Positions 10,113 through 20,238 of a DNA stretch of 64,000 nucleotides are shown here, one piece after another. The notes beneath the pieces were generated by a model that did not search any database, was not told where the DNA came from, and saw nothing but the letters and a program-made list of their open reading frames with translations. This DNA comes from Dendronalium phyllosphericum CENA369 (GTDB lineage Bacteria; Cyanobacteriota; Cyanobacteriia; Cyanobacteriales; Nostocaceae), in assembly GCF_016056275.1 (NCBI RefSeq), contig NZ_JAECZA010000299.1, forward strand, positions 1 to 64,000. The letters are read 5' to 3'. Both the position numbers and the translations under genes were made by a program. Every line of letters starts with the position of its first letter. Within the stretch, counting starts at the first letter, position 1.

Positions 10113-10482
10113 GGAATTCGTTTTGGCAATAGAAAACCCATCTTAAATATTACAGATAGGTTGGCTACTAAAGTTATACCAAATTTGAGATTTTGATGAG
10201 GGGAATGAGGGGGATGAGGGGGACAAGCAGACGCAAAGACGCAAAGAAAGAAGGTGTGAGGGAGAATAATTACTGATTCCTGACTTCCACTCTTCCACTT
10301 CTGCCTACTGCCTTTTGCCTTCGTTTCCTGCCTTTGTTCATCACACTAAAATATCCCCACCAAAAGTAGGCAGGGATGTTCAGCGCGCAGTTATTACCTT
10401 AAACGGCTTGTACTATAAAATATTTAATTTTTGACTTTCAGCTTCACAGTCTTAATTATTCCAGATTAGTTTTGTTTGAGTG
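10113..10482. other. Intergenic with low-complexity tracts
   Basis: No ORF. It holds purine-rich GGGGATGAGG-type repeats (about 10197-10225) and pyrimidine tracts with CTGCCT-like heptamers (about 10301-10340), the repetitive intergenic style seen again at 46170-46296 and 61700-61980. Confidence 0.6.
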
Positions 10483-10902
10483 TTAATTCGCAGTACGTGC
10501 ATAGTCATCTTGGTAGCGAATAATATCATCTTCTCCTAAGTATTCACCATTTTGCACTTCAATTAATACCAAAGGAATTACACCAGGATTCTCTAAACGA
10601 TGAGATGTACATTGAGGTACATAGGTTGACTGATTATTGCCTAGCAGTACTTCTCGATCGCCGCAAGTTACCCTAGCTGTACCAGAAACGACAATCCAGT
10701 GTTCGCTGCGGTGATGATGCATTTGTAGACTGAGGCGATGTCCGGGCTTAACTTCGATGCGCTTGATTTTGTAGCCGCGTCCTTCTTCTAGAATAGTAAA
10801 AGAACCCCAAGGACGCAGTTCCGTTGCAGCGATCCCTCTAGTAACGATCGCAGCGGAGAGGGGCAAAGTATTAATTGGTGTGGTTTCTTGATATTGAGCC
10901 AT
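10483..10902 (-). CDS. Cupin, mannose-6-phosphate isomerase type II-like
   Basis: The 139 residues form one cupin domain. LRPWGSFTILEEGRGYKIKR and the metal-site motif LQMHHHRSEHWIVVSG match the C-terminal isomerase domain of bifunctional ManC/AlgA proteins, here free-standing. The likely reaction is interconversion of mannose-6-P and fructose-6-P for GDP-mannose or polysaccharide precursors. ATG 10902 is chosen because GAGG lies 6 nt upstream; an upstream ATG at 10923 would add seven residues and overlap that site. It acts in the cytosol and no operon partner is visible. Confidence 0.85.
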   Translation of the reverse strand: MAQYQETTPINTLPLSAAIVTRGIAATELRPWGSFTILEEGRGYKIKRIEVKPGHRLSLQMHHHRSEHWIVVSGTARVTCGDREVLLGNNQSTYVPQCTSHRLENPGVIPLVLIEVQNGEYLGEDDIIRYQDDYARTAN

Positions 10903-11339
10903 AGTTACCTCATTTGGTGACATAACAAACCGTCATTACTCTTAACCATTGATGGAAAAATCTGGCGCAATCTTGCAACCGTGAAAATTAGCAATTCAGT
11001 TCCACCTTGCTAAAGATAGCAAAATCAAACTTTACGGTGTAAACAATTACTACAAAAACTATTGCCTCTACACTAAGTCTTCATCAAGTCGAATGGTAAC
11101 TTGTTCTGAACTTTAAAAAGAAACTGAGGACTGGGGAAGTGAAGGAAATAGCGAAGATGAAGGAGATAATAAAACAAATTTTTTTATTAGCGAACTCCAA
11201 CAAATAAATTATTCAATTTGTGAGTCCAATACTATTAATTCTTCTGTGCCGTTTCCCCAGCTTCAACAGCAATGAGATATTTATTTGCAAGTTCCTTATT
11301 CTTCCTCATCTTTCTTATCCCCGTTGTCTCCCTCATTTA
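10903..11339. other. Intergenic, nothing recognised
   Basis: AT-rich with a purine tract (about 11115-11180) and a pyrimidine tract (about 11285-11335). No ORF, hairpin or promoter that can be supported beyond the leader of the cupin gene. Confidence 0.5.
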
Positions 11340-13322
11340 TTATTTTTGGAGAAAGATTCCAATTCCGTTATGCACGCGGGCAGCAGTACTAGGAGAACGG
11401 TCGAGTAGCTGTCCTCCTAAATAAAGACTAGTTGAGCTACCGCCATCTAAATTTAGAGCATTAACACATCCGAGAAGCTTCATCAACTGGGCGTGTTCTG
11501 CTAAGGTAGGGCCTGGACCGCCAGCCCGATTATGCACGGCAGCAATCATTAGCGTACCTGTTGTAGTTGTGCAAATGCCGCTGCGAATAGCCTTTTCTGC
11601 AATAAAGGCATTACTAAATTTTTCAGCTTTAGCATCAAGGACAACTTGACTATTTTGTACTAATAGCGGCCCGGCTCCCACAATGTGAGGGTAACTGTTA
11701 AAATTAGTAGGATTCGTTGCTGTAGAAATACTTAGTGCTGTACCGATGGGCAACTGCGATGCATTACTAACAGCATTTCCACGTAAAGTTAATAAGTAGC
11801 CATCTTGAGGAATGGGAACGGCAGTTTGATTAGCTTTGCCTCCTAGAAATTGATTGGTTACTTGGTTGTTTTGAATAATCAGGATAACTTCGTTGTCGGT
11901 CAGAGGAGTATAGCTAGTTCCCCAGCTTGGAGTGTAACGTGCAATACCATTCTGCACGTAACCACTGTTCAGAAACATAATTGGCAACCGTAGGTTATTA
12001 GGAGCAATTAAAGTCTCCTCCAAGGTGAGGCGGCCAAAGTAAAATTGTCCAGAATCATTCCAAGCGATCGCTCCTCGGTTGAGAATTGGACTAGACAACC
12101 ACTGACCATCCCGCCGAATTGCTCCCAAGGGTAATCTATTATTGCGGTTAAAATAACCACCATTGATTGCTGCTACAGCTAAGTAACGCTGTGCTGTTTG
12201 AATTATTGGAGCAGTACCTATAAGGGTGTCAGGGTTTGCCCATATAGGTTTCACCTGTAGCCCAACAGTGCGGGGATTAACTTCTACCAAGACTACAGGA
12301 AAACGTTCTGTGCCTAAATTTACATATTGCTGTCGCCAGCGCAATCCCGATGCCCAAGCAATATTCCGCGATACCATTGCATCAGGTCGAATATCAATAA
12401 TTAGACGATTGGGGTTAGCTACGGTGTTTACCTGAGGAGACAGACCAAAGGGAACGCTAAGAGTAACAATCGTTTGGTTATTAACTACTTCGACTTTTTG
12501 AATGAGTTGTTCGGGATCTAGTGTTGATGGTAATTGTTTGAGCGGGTCTGGTGATGATGTTGGTGGCGGTACGACATCTGGTAATGATGTTGGTGGCGGT
12601 GCAGGTGGTAGGGGAGTATAACGCTGAATTAGCTGAGGCTCGGCTATTCCATCCAGAGTAATTGTCCACTCTCTATTTGGTTGTGTAGAGGATTTAGGAA
12701 TTACTGTATCAGGATCAGCGGTAGGAGTTGGAAGTTTTTTAATGGGTAATCCTTGCGTAACTTGCCAAGGAGTCGGACGATCTAAATCAACAACAACGCG
12801 AGCCAACTGTAAAGTTGCAATATTTGCATCGGCAGGTTGCAGATTTTGCACAATATTTGTGATTTGCGCTTTGGGAGTGGCGATGATTAAAGTATTGCCA
12901 TTAACTTGCAACTGCCATCCTGCGGTTCGAGCAAAATTTGTAATATTTAGATAGCGATATCCATTTGATAGCTGAGTGGCTAAAATTACTGGCTTAGTAA
13001 CCAACGAAAACCATGCTATTGGTTGTCTGGCTGGGTTGTTACTGTTTAAGAAATCTACGCCGATTAATTGCCGGAAAGAGCCGTCACTGAGGTAAGTAAT
13101 AACTTGGCCTGCCTTAGTGGGTTTCTGCAACCAAGTTCCTGGTAGGGTGCGACCGTTAAGGGAAATTTGACTACCAGAAGATGATACCGCGATCGCCGGA
13201 GATCCTGGGGATTGTGGAGCCAGCCTTGGAACTGGTTTGGTATTTGTTGGAGACTGTTGAGCAATGGCAGCATAAGTAGCAGACAAGTACAGTAATGTTG
13301 CGATAAATGGCGATACAGTCAT
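11340..13322 (-). CDS. Exported phosphodiester-glycosidase-family protein (NAGPA domain)
   Basis: About 660 residues. The start at ATG 13322 yields a signal peptide (MTVSPFIATLLYLSATYAAIAQQ region) and has AGGTG upstream; ATG 13400 or 13391 would put a cysteine-rich stretch in front of it, which looks non-coding. After a beta-rich region and a proline-rich linker (around PLPPAPPPTSLPDVVPPP) comes the phosphodiester glycosidase domain, with RAGGPGPTLAEHAQLM and NLDGGSSTSLYLGG near the end. Family members remove phosphodiester-linked GlcNAc caps or act in exopolysaccharide metabolism; the substrate here is unknown. Periplasmic or cell-surface location is likely. Confidence 0.82.
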   Translation of the reverse strand: MTVSPFIATLLYLSATYAAIAQQSPTNTKPVPRLAPQSPGSPAIAVSSSGSQISLNGRTLPGTWLQKPTKAGQVITYLSDGSFRQLIGVDFLNSNNPARQPIAWFSLVTKPVILATQLSNGYRYLNITNFARTAGWQLQVNGNTLIIATPKAQITNIVQNLQPADANIATLQLARVVVDLDRPTPWQVTQGLPIKKLPTPTADPDTVIPKSSTQPNREWTITLDGIAEPQLIQRYTPLPPAPPPTSLPDVVPPPTSSPDPLKQLPSTLDPEQLIQKVEVVNNQTIVTLSVPFGLSPQVNTVANPNRLIIDIRPDAMVSRNIAWASGLRWRQQYVNLGTERFPVVLVEVNPRTVGLQVKPIWANPDTLIGTAPIIQTAQRYLAVAAINGGYFNRNNRLPLGAIRRDGQWLSSPILNRGAIAWNDSGQFYFGRLTLEETLIAPNNLRLPIMFLNSGYVQNGIARYTPSWGTSYTPLTDNEVILIIQNNQVTNQFLGGKANQTAVPIPQDGYLLTLRGNAVSNASQLPIGTALSISTATNPTNFNSYPHIVGAGPLLVQNSQVVLDAKAEKFSNAFIAEKAIRSGICTTTTGTLMIAAVHNRAGGPGPTLAEHAQLMKLLGCVNALNLDGGSSTSLYLGGQLLDRSPSTAARVHNGIGIFLQK

Positions 13323-13513
13323 CCGAAAACACCTGTGGTTAGACTGATTAGCAACAGTACTATAGTTTTTTTGGCAGCAACAATTCGTCATTTTTACCAT
13401 AATTTACTAAGTACTTTTGAAAACTATCATCCAACGCACAAATTAACTAATTATTGGGAAATCTTAAAAAATAGTGATTTAACTTTTGAATAAACATGAT
13501 AATCTATATATTG

Positions 13514-13551
13514 GCTTGTTATCTCTTGTAGAATCTAACAAGCAGTTTTTT
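13514..13551 (+). terminator. Terminator-like hairpin without an upstream gene
   Basis: GCTTGTTA (13514-13521) and TAACAAGC (13536-13543) are exact complements, followed by AGTTTTTT. The T-run is on the plus strand, but no plus-strand gene precedes it in the divergent spacer. Confidence 0.55.
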
Positions 13552-13788
13552 CCCAAAGCGCCAAAAATAAGTGTTTTATATAATACTAGCCTCAACTAGA
13601 GGATACATAGTAGTCTTGTTGAGCAAAACTAGATTAAGATATTTATTCCATCCTCACCGATGGTTGCTATTGTTGCTACTTAAGTGAGGTTGAACTGGTA
13701 GTAACACAAGTGGCAACAACTAATTAAGAAAATACAGACGACAACAGGGATATTTAGGAATTGTCAAATGGGTATATATTGTAATACG

Positions 13789-13809
13789 CTGATTTTGTAG
13801 CAAAATCAG
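13789..13809. promoter_or_regulatory. 9-bp inverted repeat, possible operator upstream of glsF
   Basis: CTGATTTTG-TAG-CAAAATCAG is a perfect 9-bp inverted repeat with a 3-bp centre, 350 bp before the glsF start. It could bind a dimeric regulator or fold as a small hairpin; no regulator can be named. Confidence 0.35.
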
Positions 13810-14159
13810 GATGATTTCGGCTCTCAAAACATTAAACTTTCAGTTTGAATTTTTTTGCAGTAAGCAAGAACCTGCTTTAGCTAAGGGTAGCTTTCATCTG
13901 GGAAAAAAGAATTGAAAAAAAACTTACCCCACAGATATAAATACAAAGATTGTTAGAGCAAAAGTAATTTGTCTAACACAGCAGAAATACAGAAATAAAT
14001 AACGCAGTTATTTTAACACGGGCAAACCAAAAAGAAAAACCGAAGTTAAAATTTTTTTCCATAAATTTCGGTCATGTATGTATTTTCTAAAACGTAATTT
14101 AGAAATTTTTCCTCAGAATTAGTGGCAAAATTTGTGACTCAACATTTCAGGAATTGGCT

Positions 14160-17100
14160 ATGAACGATAAAACGATGAATCAATTGCAAACTATGACATT
14201 TTCAGATACATACCAAGGACAAAGGTGGTTAGTAGAGGAAAGAGATGCTTGTGGTGTGGGTTTTATTGCTCATCGTCAGAATCAAGCCAGCCACGAAATA
14301 GTGACAAAAGCTTTAGCTGCTTTGACTTGTTTAGAACACCGGGGTGGTTGTAGTGCAGACCAAGACTCTGGTGATGGTGCAGGCATACTGACAGCTATTC
14401 CTTGGGATTTGTTTCATAAAGACTATTCGCTAGGAAATTTAACAGATTTATCCAGCAGCAATTTAGCTGTAGGAATGATATTTTTGCCACCAGAAAAAGA
14501 AGTAGCTCAAAGAATTAAGCAAACAGTTGAGCAAGTAGCAAAAGAAGAAAAATTGACTGTACTGGGCTGGCGAGTAGTGCCAGTGCAGCCTAACTTGTTA
14601 GGAGTTCAAGCAAGAGAAAATCAACCCCAAATAGAACAAGTTTTTCTAGCAGCCGAGCAAAGTGGCGATGAACTAGAACGGCAATTGTATATTACTCGCC
14701 GCCGCATAGGTCAAGCTGCATTCAATATCTCAGAAGAGTTTTATATTTGCTCCTTGTCAAGCCGGACAATTGTCTATAAAGGTATGGTGCGTTCGGCTGT
14801 TTTAGGAGAATTTTATGAAGATTTAAAAAATCCCGCTTATCAGAGCGCCTTTGCAGTCTATCATCGCCGTTTTAGTACGAACACAATGCCTAAGTGGCCT
14901 CTAGCGCAACCGATGCGGCTTTTAGGTCACAACGGGGAAATAAATACTCTGTTGGGCAACATCAACTGGATGATGGCCAGAGAAGCTAGCCTGAATCATC
15001 CAGTATGGGGCGATCGCATCAACGAACTCAAGCCCATAGTTCACATTGATAACAGCGACTCAGCGACTTTAGACAACGTACTCGAATTACTGGTACGTTC
15101 TGGACGCAGCCCCTTGGAAGCCTTAATGATTATGGTTCCAGAGGCTTATCAAAATCAGCCATCTTTGCGTGACTATCCAGAAATCGTCGATTTTTACGAA
15201 TATTACAGCGGTCTACAAGAAGCCTGGGATGGGCCAGCACTTTTAGTCTTTAGCGATGGCAAAAAAGTTGGCGCAACACTAGACCGCAATGGCTTAAGAC
15301 CAGCTCGCTACGCCATCACCAAAGATGATTACATCGTTGTAGCTTCCGAAGCAGGTGTAGTTGACTTTCCAGAAGCCGACATTGTTGAGAAAGGTAGACT
15401 CGGCCCTGGACAGATGATTGCCGTGGATTTAGTAAACCATGAAGTGCTGAAAAATTGGGAAATTAAGCAGCGCATTGCCAAGCAGCAACCTTATGGAGAA
15501 TGGCTGCAACAGCATCGTCAAGAACTCAAACAAAAGGGTCAGTCGTCCTCTAATGGCAACGGACATAAAGCAACTGATAATGGTCATGCCCAGTTATCAT
15601 CTGTCAATGGCAATGGACATAAGACAACAGACGCAATTAATCGCATCTCTACAACTGACAAAATTGACAGACAAACTTGGTTGCAACATCAACTTGCCTT
15701 TGGTTACACCACAGAAGATGTAGAAATGGTGATTCAACCAATGGCAAGTACAGGTTCTGAGCCGACTTTCTGCATGGGTGATGATATTCCTCTAGCCGTA
15801 CTATCAGAAAAACCCCACTTGCTTTACGACTATTTCAAACAGCGCTTTGCTCAAGTGACGAACCCAGCTATTGACCCCTTACGGGAAAAGCTAGTGATGT
15901 CCTTAAAAGTCGAACTAGGCGAACGAGGGAACTTATTAGAACCAAAAGCAGAATATGCCAAGAGGCTGAAGCTGGAATCGCCTGTATTGACACAGGCCGA
16001 ATTGGAAGCTATTGAGCTTTCAGGATTTGCCACAGTTGAGTTATCAACTCTATTCGCCATTGACAACGGCCCGGAAGGATTGAAAGCAGCCGTGCAATCT
16101 TTACAAGCACAAGCGGCAGAATCAGTGCGCGCAGGTGCGAGGATTCTAATATTGAGCGACAGAGCAGGTGAGGGTATCGGCACTGAATACACTTATATTC
16201 CTCCTTTATTAGCAGTGGGAGCAGTACACCATCACCTGATTCGGGAAGGTTTGCGGATGAAAACCTCCATAGTTGTGAATACCGCTCAATGTTGGAGTAC
16301 CCACCACTTTGCTTGTTTGATTGGTTATGGTGCTGGTGCTATTTGCCCATATATGGCTTTGGACACTGTACGCGATTGGTGGTTCGACACCAAAACCCAG
16401 CAATTTATGGAGCGGGGAAAAATTCCTGCCATATCTTTAGAGCAAGCGATCGCCAACTATCGCAAAGCCATACAATCAGGTTTGCTGAAAATTCTCTCCA
16501 AGATGGGAATTTCCTTACTCTCCAGCTATCAAGCAGCGCAAATCTTTGAAGCTATCGGTATTGGTAGCGATTTATTAGAACTGGGATTTCAGGGTACGAC
16601 TTCCCGTATCGGCGGTTTGAGTGTCAGCGAACTGGCACAAGAGGTGCTTTCTTTCCATAGCAAGGCTTTCCCCGATTTGACAGTCAAGAAGTTAGAAAAC
16701 CTGGGCTTTGTACAGTACTTTCCCAAGGGCGAGTACCATATGAACAATCCCGAACTAGCCAAGGCGCTGCATAAAGCTGTAGATGGCAAGAAATACGACC
16801 ACTACGAAGTTTACAAAAAGCATCTGGAAAATCGACCAGTTACAGCCTTGCGTGACTTGCTAGACTTTGGAAGCGATCGCCAGTCGATTCCTTTAGAAGA
16901 AGTAGAATCGGTGAGTGAGATTGTCAAACGCTTCTGCACGGGTGGTATGTCCTTGGGCGCTTTGTCACGGGAAGCCCACGAAGTTTTAGCGATCGCCATG
17001 AACCGCATTGGTGGTAAATCCAACTCTGGGGAAGGTGGCGAAGATCCAGTACGCTACACAATTTTAAATGATGTTCAAGATGGCTACTCGCTAACTCTGC

Positions 17101-18875
17101 CTCATTTGAAAGGATTGCAAAACGGCGATACTGCTTCTAGTGCGATCAAGCAAGTTGCATCGGGACGCTTTGGTGTCACGCCAGGATATCTTAGCAGCGC
17201 TAGACAAATCGAAATTAAAATAGCCCAAGGTGCAAAACCTGGAGAAGGTGGACAACTACCAGGGCCAAAGGTAAGCCAATACATTGCCATGTTAAGGCGT
17301 TCTAAGCCAGGTGTAACGCTGATTTCACCGCCACCGCACCACGATATTTATTCCATTGAAGACTTAGCACAGCTAATCTTCGACCTGCACCAGATTAACC
17401 CGAAAGCACAGGTATCGGTGAAGCTAGTGGCAGAAGTCGGCATTGGCACTATTGCTGCTGGTGTAGCCAAGGCCAACGCCGATATCATCCAAATTTCTGG
17501 TCACGATGGGGGTACAGGTGCATCGCCACTCAGTTCGATTAAACATGCCGGTTCGCCTTGGGAACTCGGCTTAAGTGAAGTGCATCGCGTTTTGATGCAG
17601 AATAAGTTACGCGATCGCGTGATTTTACGCGTTGATGGCGGACTGAAGAGCGGCTGGGATGTGCTAACAGCTGCCTTGATGGGCGGTGAAGAATTTGGTT
17701 TTGGTTCCATCGCTATGATTGCTGAAGGCTGTATCATGGCAAGAATCTGCCACACAAATAACTGCCCTGTGGGTGTCGCTTCCCAAAAAGAAGAACTCCG
17801 CAAGCGGTTTGCAGGAATGCCGGAACATGTCGTCAATTTCTTCTACTTCATTGCAGAAGAAGTGCGGAGTCTTTTAGCACGACTCGGCTATCGTTCTTTG
17901 TCGGAAATTATTGGACGTGCAGATTTGTTGAAAGTGCGCCCAGAGGTGCAACTGAGCAAAACTCAAGGGTTGAATCTAAATTGCTTGCTTCAGCTACCAG
18001 AAACCAAAGAAAATCGTAGCTGGTTAGTGCATGAAGAAGTTCACAGCAACGGTGCAGTTTTAGACGACCAATTGCTTGCCGATCCCGATATTCAAGCAGC
18101 CATTCGCCACCAGACCACTGTTACTAAGACTTTACCAATAGTCAACACCGACAGAACAGTAGGCGCAAGGTTAGCAGGCGCGATCGCTTCTGAATATGGC
18201 GATAGCGGTTTTGCCGGACAAATTAATCTCAACTTCCAAGGCAGTGTCGGACAAAGCTTTGGCGCTTTTAACCTTCCCGGTATTACACTCACCCTACAAG
18301 GAGAAGCTAACGATTATGTCGGTAAAGGAATGCATGGCGGCGAAATCATCATTAAACCGCCAGCTGATGCTACTTATGACTCTGCACAAAATGTCATAGT
18401 TGGCAATACCTGTCTCTACGGTGCTACTGGTGGCGTATTGTTTGCTAACGGTTTAGCAGGAGAACGCTTCGGAGTGCGAAACTCCAAAGGTGTAGCAGTG
18501 ATTGAAGGTGCTGGGGATCACTGTTGCGAGTACATGACTGGTGGCACAATTGTCGTCCTTGGTAAAGTCGGACGCAACGTAGCTGCGGGAATGACTGGCG
18601 GACTGGCATACTTCTTAGATGAAAGTGACTCTTTCCCGGAGTTGGTTAATCAAGAAATTGTCAAAATCCAGCGCGTAATTACTGAAGCAGGCGAGAATCA
18701 ATTACAAGAATTAATTCAAACTCATTGCGATCGCACAGGTTCGCCGAAAGCGAAGATGATTTTGCAAAACTGGAAAGAATACTTACCTAAGTTTTGGCAA
18801 TTAGTTCCGCCTTCTGAAGCTGATGGCCCGGAAGCTAACCCTCCTTTAACAGACAAACAGCTAAGTCCTGTTTAA
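14160..18875 (+). CDS. glsF: Ferredoxin-dependent glutamate synthase (Fd-GOGAT)
   Basis: Makes two glutamates from glutamine and 2-oxoglutarate using photosynthetic or heterocyst ferredoxin, the second step of ammonium assimilation. The 1571 residues show: a short propeptide ending at the catalytic Cys ([13 protein letters not shown]31 from this ATG), glutamine amidotransferase domain, central domain, FMN-binding synthase domain ([16 protein letters not shown]), 3Fe-4S cysteines ([15 protein letters not shown]) and the C-terminal beta-helix ([20 protein letters not shown]). The C-terminus [16 protein letters not shown] follows the cyanobacterial ferredoxin type, and no gltD small subunit is near, so the NADPH form is unlikely. 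A repetitive Asn-Gly-His insert occupies residues of about 460-500. ATG 14160 has AGGAA upstream; TTG 14154 is an alternative. Confidence 0.95.
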   Translation: MNDKTMNQLQTMTFSDTYQGQRWLVEERDACGVGFIAHRQNQASHEIVTKALAALTCLEHRGGCSADQDSGDGAGILTAIPWDLFHKDYSLGNLTDLSSSNLAVGMIFLPPEKEVAQRIKQTVEQVAKEEKLTVLGWRVVPVQPNLLGVQARENQPQIEQVFLAAEQSGDELERQLYITRRRIGQAAFNISEEFYICSLSSRTIVYKGMVRSAVLGEFYEDLKNPAYQSAFAVYHRRFSTNTMPKWPLAQPMRLLGHNGEINTLLGNINWMMAREASLNHPVWGDRINELKPIVHIDNSDSATLDNVLELLVRSGRSPLEALMIMVPEAYQNQPSLRDYPEIVDFYEYYSGLQEAWDGPALLVFSDGKKVGATLDRNGLRPARYAITKDDYIVVASEAGVVDFPEADIVEKGRLGPGQMIAVDLVNHEVLKNWEIKQRIAKQQPYGEWLQQHRQELKQKGQSSSNGNGHKATDNGHAQLSSVNGNGHKTTDAINRISTTDKIDRQTWLQHQLAFGYTTEDVEMVIQPMASTGSEPTFCMGDDIPLAVLSEKPHLLYDYFKQRFAQVTNPAIDPLREKLVMSLKVELGERGNLLEPKAEYAKRLKLESPVLTQAELEAIELSGFATVELSTLFAIDNGPEGLKAAVQSLQAQAAESVRAGARILILSDRAGEGIGTEYTYIPPLLAVGAVHHHLIREGLRMKTSIVVNTAQCWSTHHFACLIGYGAGAICPYMALDTVRDWWFDTKTQQFMERGKIPAISLEQAIANYRKAIQSGLLKILSKMGISLLSSYQAAQIFEAIGIGSDLLELGFQGTTSRIGGLSVSELAQEVLSFHSKAFPDLTVKKLENLGFVQYFPKGEYHMNNPELAKALHKAVDGKKYDHYEVYKKHLENRPVTALRDLLDFGSDRQSIPLEEVESVSEIVKRFCTGGMSLGALSREAHEVLAIAMNRIGGKSNSGEGGEDPVRYTILNDVQDGYSLTLPHLKGLQNGDTASSAIKQVASGRFGVTPGYLSSARQIEIKIAQGAKPGEGGQLPGPKVSQYIAMLRRSKPGVTLISPPPHHDIYSIEDLAQLIFDLHQINPKAQVSVKLVAEVGIGTIAAGVAKANADIIQISGHDGGTGASPLSSIKHAGSPWELGLSEVHRVLMQNKLRDRVILRVDGGLKSGWDVLTAALMGGEEFGFGSIAMIAEGCIMARICHTNNCPVGVASQKEELRKRFAGMPEHVVNFFYFIAEEVRSLLARLGYRSLSEIIGRADLLKVRPEVQLSKTQGLNLNCLLQLPETKENRSWLVHEEVHSNGAVLDDQLLADPDIQAAIRHQTTVTKTLPIVNTDRTVGARLAGAIASEYGDSGFAGQINLNFQGSVGQSFGAFNLPGITLTLQGEANDYVGKGMHGGEIIIKPPADATYDSAQNVIVGNTCLYGATGGVLFANGLAGERFGVRNSKGVAVIEGAGDHCCEYMTGGTIVVLGKVGRNVAAGMTGGLAYFLDESDSFPELVNQEIVKIQRVITEAGENQLQELIQTHCDRTGSPKAKMILQNWKEYLPKFWQLVPPSEADGPEANPPLTDKQLSPV

Positions 18876-18999
18876 TGTAGTGATGGCGGAGAGCTATTGT
18901 ATTACCTTGGCTCTCCCCGTTATCAACCTATGGTGTACACACTAAATCATCCGATCCCCCATTATCCACACCACATACTACCCTGCGAAAGCCGCAGAA

Positions 19000-19037
19000 G
19001 CGTCTACAAGTCGGGCACTGCCCGCCCAACGCAGTGG
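19000..19037. repeat. REP-like palindromic repeat
   Basis: Contains CGGGCACTGCCCG followed by CCCAACGCAGTGGC, a pattern shared (reverse complement or diverged) with 31283-31323 and with 54182-54210 inside cruG. It belongs to the intergenic repeat style of Nostocales genomes. Confidence 0.65.
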
Positions 19038-19102
19038 CTTCCCTTAAAAAGGGGGACTTTAAGAAATTTTCCACCCTTTTCAAGGGGAGCCAGCGCGGTC
19101 TT

Positions 19103-19147
19103 GATGAGTCCACTTGCGGTCTTGGCGTTTTGCGTCGATAGCAAAGT
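19103..19147 (+). repeat. 45-bp interspersed repeat, copy 1
   Basis: By direct alignment it matches the reverse complement of 55988-56032 at 41 of 45 positions (starts GATGAGTCCACTTGC, ends GATAGCAAAGT). The surrounding CCGAAGG-rich sequence is also shared in part. Confidence 0.85.
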
Positions 19148-19329
19148 GGCGCTAGCAAGAGCGTATCCGAAGGATTCACCCGAAGGGGGTCTCCCCAAGT
19201 AGAGCGACTGGCGTGGCTAGTGGGGGGATCGAAACGCTGTTAGGTAACTTTACAATACTTGTGTGTACGCCGTAGCCGTTATCAACGTACTAAGTGTTAA
19301 AACTAAAAATTAGGAATTAGTGTAAATTA

Positions 19330-20238
19330 TTACTTTTTATTTGCAATCAATTTTTGGTCTTTATCTTGTAGCTCTAAAAGTTCTGGGATGGTAACAAAGC
19401 TATAGCCTTGCTTGCGAAAGCTAGCAATAATTTCTGGTAAAGCTTGCACAGTTCTAGAACGATTACCGCCACCATCATGCATCAGCACAATACCACCAGG
19501 TTTTGCCTGTCTGAATACATTATTTATTAACTTGGGCACAGTAGGATGCGAGTAGTCTACCGAGTCCGAAGACCACATGATGAGGGCATACTTATTATTT
19601 CTAGCGTAAGCAGCCACGCCGTTGTGCATGATTCCCCCAGGTGGTCGAAACAAATTAGTTTTAACACCTGTCGTTTGATAAATTAAGTTTGTTGTGTGGT
19701 CAATTTCATAAGCAGCTGCCTGTGGATTCATAAAATGATACCAATGATGCCAAGTATGGTTGCCGATAATATGACCTTCAGCAACTACCCGTTTCAATAA
19801 GTCTGGATAATTTTTGACGTTTTGCCCAATGACAAAAAATGTTGCTTTAATATTATTTTGTTTAAGGATATCTAGGACTTGCAGTGTACTTTCAGGCCAA
19901 GGTCCATCATCAAAAGTCAGAGCAATTACTTTCTCGCCTTGAGAAAGTTTTGCGGCGTTAATTGTTGCTCCTTGGAAGTGCGATGATACAGCGTAGGAAA
20001 GACCCTTGGCTTGTGCCTCCCGTTGCCAAGTTGTGAGCATTGTCGTCTTTAATCCCTCAATCCGCTGTTGAGTTCCTACTTTAGCAGGTACATGATTAGT
20101 ATCTATATTTTGTCTACTCTGGGCCTCAGAAGCATTAGGTTTGATCAACATCATCAAACCAACGCTCAAACTAGCACTTAATAAAAGTAACGCAACTAAT
20201 ATTCCTTGCGGCCAAAGAAATAACTTATTATTTTCCAC
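19330..20238 (-). CDS. Polysaccharide deacetylase (NodB-type), membrane-anchored
   Basis: Removes N-acetyl or O-acetyl groups from polysaccharide or peptidoglycan outside the plasma membrane. The 302 residues comprise a short cytoplasmic start, one membrane anchor (about 12-32), a linker, and a NodB domain with the metal Asp pair LTFDDGPWPE (110-111), GNHTWHH (HxxxH metal site) and FRPPGG. All key motifs are present. The target glycan is unknown. A candidate promoter with a palindromic operator lies about 275 bp upstream (20513-20541). Confidence 0.9.
   Translation of the reverse strand: MENNKLFLWPQGILVALLLLSASLSVGLMMLIKPNASEAQSRQNIDTNHVPAKVGTQQRIEGLKTTMLTTWQREAQAKGLSYAVSSHFQGATINAAKLSQGEKVIALTFDDGPWPESTLQVLDILKQNNIKATFFVIGQNVKNYPDLLKRVVAEGHIIGNHTWHHWYHFMNPQAAAYEIDHTTNLIYQTTGVKTNLFRPPGGIMHNGVAAYARNNKYALIMWSSDSVDYSHPTVPKLINNVFRQAKPGGIVLMHDGGGNRSRTVQALPEIIASFRKQGYSFVTIPELLELQDKDQKLIANKK

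Larger units (their letters stand above)
13323..14159. other. Long glsF upstream region
   Basis: More than 800 bp without an ORF between divergent genes. It contains a terminator-like hairpin (13514-13551), a 9-bp perfect inverted repeat (13789-13809) and AT-rich DNA to the glsF start. GTA-N10-TAC at 13772-13787 is not the canonical NtcA spacing (N8), so nitrogen control cannot be claimed from it. Confidence 0.6.
18876..19329. other. Intergenic, packed with interspersed repeats
   Basis: No gene is called. Close after glsF, GGAGAGC (18888-18894) pairs with GCTCTCC (18910-18916), a possible weak terminator without T-run. Beyond it lie a REP-like repeat (19000-19037), a GC-rich stretch and the 45-bp repeat of 19103-19147. 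ORFs on both strands here are products of the repeats. Confidence 0.65.

Noticed and set aside
13772-13787. Possible NtcA site GTA-N10-TAC upstream of glsF
   Set aside because: NtcA sites need GTA-N8-TAC; the spacing is wrong and no -10 lies at the right distance.
14160-18875. NADPH-type GltB
   Set aside because: No gltD nearby and the C-terminal sequence follows the ferredoxin type of cyanobacteria.
18897-19202. ORFs on both strands after glsF
   Set aside because: They lie wholly in interspersed repeats and have no coding character; likewise the ORFs at 55812-56131.
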